From NCBI RefSeq assembly GCF_004362055.1, contig NZ_SNXB01000003.1:372001-436000 (forward strand): a stretch of 64,000 nucleotides of DNA, given 5' to 3'. Below, piece after piece: positions 61,283 through 64,000 of the stretch. The notes under the pieces were generated by a model. The model ran no database searches, was not told where the DNA came from, and was given only the letters and a program-made list of their open reading frames with translations. The position numbers and the translations under genes are program-made. This DNA is from Flavobacterium sp. 245 (GTDB lineage Bacteria; Bacteroidota; Bacteroidia; Flavobacteriales; Flavobacteriaceae). Positions within the stretch are counted from its first letter, which is position 1. Each line of letters begins with the position of its first letter.

Positions 61283-62545
61283 TTGAAAATTAATAGACTC
61301 AACAGTATCATCCTCCTCGGATTAATTGCCATTATAAGTATTTTGGTAGCGCAATTGCTTTGGACAAAAGAAGCTTTTACGTTAGAACAAAAAAAGCTCA
61401 GCCAAAAAGCACATATTGCTTTGCTTGAAGTTGCCAGAAAATTATATGAAGGAACAGATCGCGAACCATCATGCCAGAATCCTGTTAGAAAAATTTCGAA
61501 CGATTATTATATTGTAAACATCGACAACGAATTTGAGCCTGATATTTTAGAATTTTATCTGAAATCAGAATTCAAAAAAATGAATATTACAACCGATTTT
61601 GAATACGCGATGTATAATTGTCAAAGCGACGAAATGGTGTATGGAAATTATATTTCTTTGTCGCAGAAAACAAAAGCAAAAAAGACAGTTTCTTTTCCTA
61701 AACACAAAAATCTGGTTTATTATTTTGCTGTACGTTTTCCTAATGAAACGACCTATTTATTTAGTTCAATGCGTTTTTGGTTTGTACTTTCAACTGCTTT
61801 AATTTTAATTTTGCTGATTTATGTTTATTCGATTTTTAAACTTTTACAGCAAAAAAAATATTCTGAATTACAGCGGGATTTCATTAATAATATGACGCAT
61901 GAATTTAAAACTCCTTTATCGTCAATTTTAATTGCATCGAAATATTTAATTGAACAAAATCCTATTAAGGAAGATAAAAAACTGCATACTTATACTGATA
62001 TTATAATCAACCAGAGCCATAAACTGAATAATCATATTGAGAAGATTTTGAATATTGCAAAATCTGATTATGCGCCTTTAGCATTACAAAAAGAAGTAGT
62101 TTTAATTGTTCCAATTATTGAAGAAACAATTGAGAATATTCAATTAAAGTATCCTGAAGCTACTATTAATATTGAAAGTTCCTCAAAAGAATTTCTATTA
62201 GAAACAGATGTCTTTCATTTTAATAATTTGGTTTATAATCTGCTGGACAATGCTGTAAAATATTGCAATGAAAAACCTAATATTGTTATTCAAATTGCAG
62301 TAGAAAACCAAGTTTTGAAATTAAAATTTATAGACAACGGAATTGGAGTTTCTCCTAAAAACATTTCTTTTATCTTTGATAAGTTTTATCGCGCTCAAAA
62401 CGAAAAAAGCAATGAAGTAAATGGTTTTGGACTTGGTTTATACTATGTAAAAGAAATCTGCAGTCTTCAAAACTGGAAAATAAAAGCCGAAAATAATTCT
62501 GAAAAAGGCATCACTATAACTTTGTCAATTCCTTATAAAAAATGA
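61283..62545 (+). CDS. membrane sensor histidine kinase
   Basis: A 420-residue kinase starting at TTG (61283). One membrane segment is at about residues 8-27 and a second at about 165-187, enclosing a periplasmic sensor domain of some 135 residues with three cysteines. The phospho-acceptor His206 is in NNMTHEFKTPLSS. The ATPase domain shows NLLDNAVKY, DNGIGVS and GFGLGLYYVKE. It phosphorylates the regulator whose ATG overlaps its stop by 4 bp. The stimulus is unknown; the adjacent envelope genes hint at an envelope signal. Confidence 0.93.
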   Translation: MKINRLNSIILLGLIAIISILVAQLLWTKEAFTLEQKKLSQKAHIALLEVARKLYEGTDREPSCQNPVRKISNDYYIVNIDNEFEPDILEFYLKSEFKKMNITTDFEYAMYNCQSDEMVYGNYISLSQKTKAKKTVSFPKHKNLVYYFAVRFPNETTYLFSSMRFWFVLSTALILILLIYVYSIFKLLQQKKYSELQRDFINNMTHEFKTPLSSILIASKYLIEQNPIKEDKKLHTYTDIIINQSHKLNNHIEKILNIAKSDYAPLALQKEVVLIVPIIEETIENIQLKYPEATINIESSSKEFLLETDVFHFNNLVYNLLDNAVKYCNEKPNIVIQIAVENQVLKLKFIDNGIGVSPKNISFIFDKFYRAQNEKSNEVNGFGLGLYYVKEICSLQNWKIKAENNSEKGITITLSIPYKK

Positions 62546-63228
62546 AACAGTTCAAAATACTTTATACCGAAGATGATGAAACTTTAGCTTTTTTGACCAA
62601 AGATAATTTGGAACAAAATAATTACGAAGTAGTCCATTGCTGCGACGGGCAAATAGGTCTGCAAACTTTTAAAAAAGAAAAATTTGATATTTGTATTTTT
62701 GACATTATGATGCCAAAAATGGACGGTTTTGATTTAGCAACCGAAATCAGGAAATTAAATACTGATATTCCGATTATTTTTCTTTCGGCTAAAACTTTAA
62801 AAGAAGACCGAATTAAAGGGCTCCGTTTAGGTGCCGATGATTATCTCGTAAAACCATTTAGTATTGAAGAACTGCTTTTAAAAATTGAGATTTTTTTAAA
62901 ACGTTCTCAAAAAAATACGCCATTAGAAAAATTGGTTTATGAAATTGGGAAATATAAATTTGATACCAGCAATTTTATTCTTTTTAATGAAAATGAAAAA
63001 ATTAGCCTCACGCAGCGTGAAGCCGAATTGCTGAAGCTTTTTCTGGATAATAAAAATTTAGTTTTAAAAAGAGAGCAGATTTTAACCGCACTCTGGGGAA
63101 CTGACGATTATTTTATGGGACGAAGCCTTGATGTTTTCATCTCTCGTCTTCGAAAAATTTTAACAAGCGAAAAAGGAATTTCGATTGAAAATTTACACGG
63201 AATTGGTTTTAGATTTTCTGTAGAATAG
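62542..63228 (+). CDS. OmpR/PhoB-type response regulator
   Basis: A 228-residue regulator. The receiver domain has Asp10-Asp12 in YTEDDE, the phospho-acceptor Asp54 in CIFDIMMPKMDG and Lys104 in YLVKPFS. A winged-helix DNA-binding domain covers about residues 130-228 (LTQREAELLKLFLDNKNLVLKREQIL, GRSLDVFISRLRKIL, GIGFRF). The 4-bp ATGA overlap with the kinase gene shows coupled translation. Confidence 0.95.
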   Translation: MKQFKILYTEDDETLAFLTKDNLEQNNYEVVHCCDGQIGLQTFKKEKFDICIFDIMMPKMDGFDLATEIRKLNTDIPIIFLSAKTLKEDRIKGLRLGADDYLVKPFSIEELLLKIEIFLKRSQKNTPLEKLVYEIGKYKFDTSNFILFNENEKISLTQREAELLKLFLDNKNLVLKREQILTALWGTDDYFMGRSLDVFISRLRKILTSEKGISIENLHGIGFRFSVE

Positions 63229-63351
63229 TTCTAATTTGATTACAGATCCTTTTTTTGTAAGCAAATCTTAACAATTCTGATAAAAATATAGAAAAATCTG
63301 TAAAAGGATTTCTAAAAATCTTTGTATTTTTAAGTTCTAATTTTCCCCGAT

Positions 63352-64000
63352 ATGAAATTACATCATTTACGTAACGCTACTTTAGTTATTGAAACGGAGC
63401 AACATGTGATTTTAGTTGATCCGATGTTAGGAAAAAGAAAAACGATTCCGCCATTTACAATTTTTCGATATAACCCAAAAAGAAATCCACTGGTTTCTTT
63501 ACCAAAAAACAGCAGAGAAATTTTAAGCAAAGTAACTATTTGCCTGATTACACACCTGCATCCTGATCATATAGACAAAGCGGGTGAAGTTTATTTAAGA
63601 AGAAAAAGTATTCCGGTTGTGTGCAGTTCAAAAGATGAAAAAGAGCTTACAAAACGAGGCTTGAAAATTGTTCAGACTTTAAATTATTGGGAACCTCAAC
63701 CTTTTTTAGATGGAAGAATCATTGGGATTCCCGCACTTCATGGCTATGGTTTTATAGCAAAATTGATGGGAAATGTAATGGGTTTTTACATTGAACTCGC
63801 AAACGAAAAATCAATTTACATAAGTTCAGACACTATTTTCACAGATGATGTGCAAAAAGCACTTATTGAGCTCAAACCCGACATTGCAACCGTTGCCTGC
63901 GGAACCGCAAGATTAGACATTGGACAGCCTTTATTGATGCGCATGAACGATATTTTGAAATTTACTGCATTAGCGCCCGGAAATGTGTTTGCCAATCATC
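63352..64000 (+). CDS. MBL-fold metallo-hydrolase (C-terminus cut by window end)
   Basis: The frame is open for 216 codons from the ATG at 63352 to the window end. The zinc motif THLHPDHID (HxHxDH) is present, followed by GIPALHGYG and SSDTI with further metal ligands. The N-terminus HHLRNATLVIE and LVDPMLG fits the UlaG/YcjY-like branch of metallo-beta-lactamase-fold hydrolases. The substrate is unknown. It follows the two-component pair with a 123-bp gap that has its own leader. Confidence 0.88.
   Translation, partial: MKLHHLRNATLVIETEQHVILVDPMLGKRKTIPPFTIFRYNPKRNPLVSLPKNSREILSKVTICLITHLHPDHIDKAGEVYLRRKSIPVVCSSKDEKELTKRGLKIVQTLNYWEPQPFLDGRIIGIPALHGYGFIAKLMGNVMGFYIELANEKSIYISSDTIFTDDVQKALIELKPDIATVACGTARLDIGQPLLMRMNDILKFTALAPGNVFANH

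Noticed and set aside
63229..63351. Terminator after the response regulator
   Set aside because: CAGATCC-T-run and CTGTAAAAGGATT give only a weak, interrupted pairing.

Overview
The window reads as the chromosome of a Flavobacterium or close relative. It is AT-rich. Many genes have the Bacteroidota promoter box TAnnTTTG just upstream. Two large surface proteins carry C-termini for type IX secretion, there is a SusC/SusD pair, and lipoproteins and outer-membrane beta-barrels are frequent. No transposase, integrase, prophage, CRISPR array or rRNA was seen.

Region 1 (1-12.6 kb): a truncated TetR repressor and a short-chain dehydrogenase whose promoters carry near-identical operator palindromes; a large GAF-like protein; a stand-alone HD phosphohydrolase fused to a Pycsar-type (DUF5706) membrane effector domain; divergent to it a 1243-residue lipoprotein joining a metallophosphoesterase, a kinase-like region and an outer-membrane barrel; a beta-propeller lipoprotein; a second protein with kinase-like motifs; and a two-gene ABC-2 exporter.

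Region 2 (12.6-33.5 kb): mostly housekeeping and envelope genes. Two type IX-secreted surface proteins, typA, a PAS histidine kinase with a single-domain response regulator, rpsT, three tRNA-Glu genes, proS, a Gly/Tyr-rich lipoprotein, an OmpP1/FadL-like protein, rimO, a small Gly-rich secreted protein, a peptidoglycan amidase and a porin.

Region 3 (34-58.1 kb): a polysaccharide utilisation locus for acetylated beta-mannan (galactomannan or galactoglucomannan). The leftward block encodes GH5, GH27, a surface glycan-binding protein, SusD, SusC and an AraC regulator. The rightward block encodes GH26, an MFS sugar symporter, GH130 mannosylglucose phosphorylase, cellobiose/mannobiose 2-epimerase, a second GH26 and a GH5 mannanase. 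A second leftward block encodes an aldo-keto reductase, a GH3 glycosidase and two acetyl esterases. Together they give a full inferred route: surface cutting and capture, import through SusCD, periplasmic trimming and deacetylation, uptake of mannobiose, epimerisation to mannosyl-glucose, and phosphorolysis to mannose 1-phosphate and glucose.

Region 4 (58.2-64 kb): cell-wall enzymes (NlpC/P60 and an L,D-transpeptidase), a DUF1573 protein, an EnvZ/OmpR-type two-component pair with overlapping genes, and the start of a metallo-beta-lactamase-fold hydrolase cut by the window end.

The most unusual non-coding feature is a set of long inverted repeats of several different sequence families between genes. 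They are densest from 50 to 59 kb, where one also carries a Flavo-1-like structured element. Several of them create false upstream starts for neighbouring genes.
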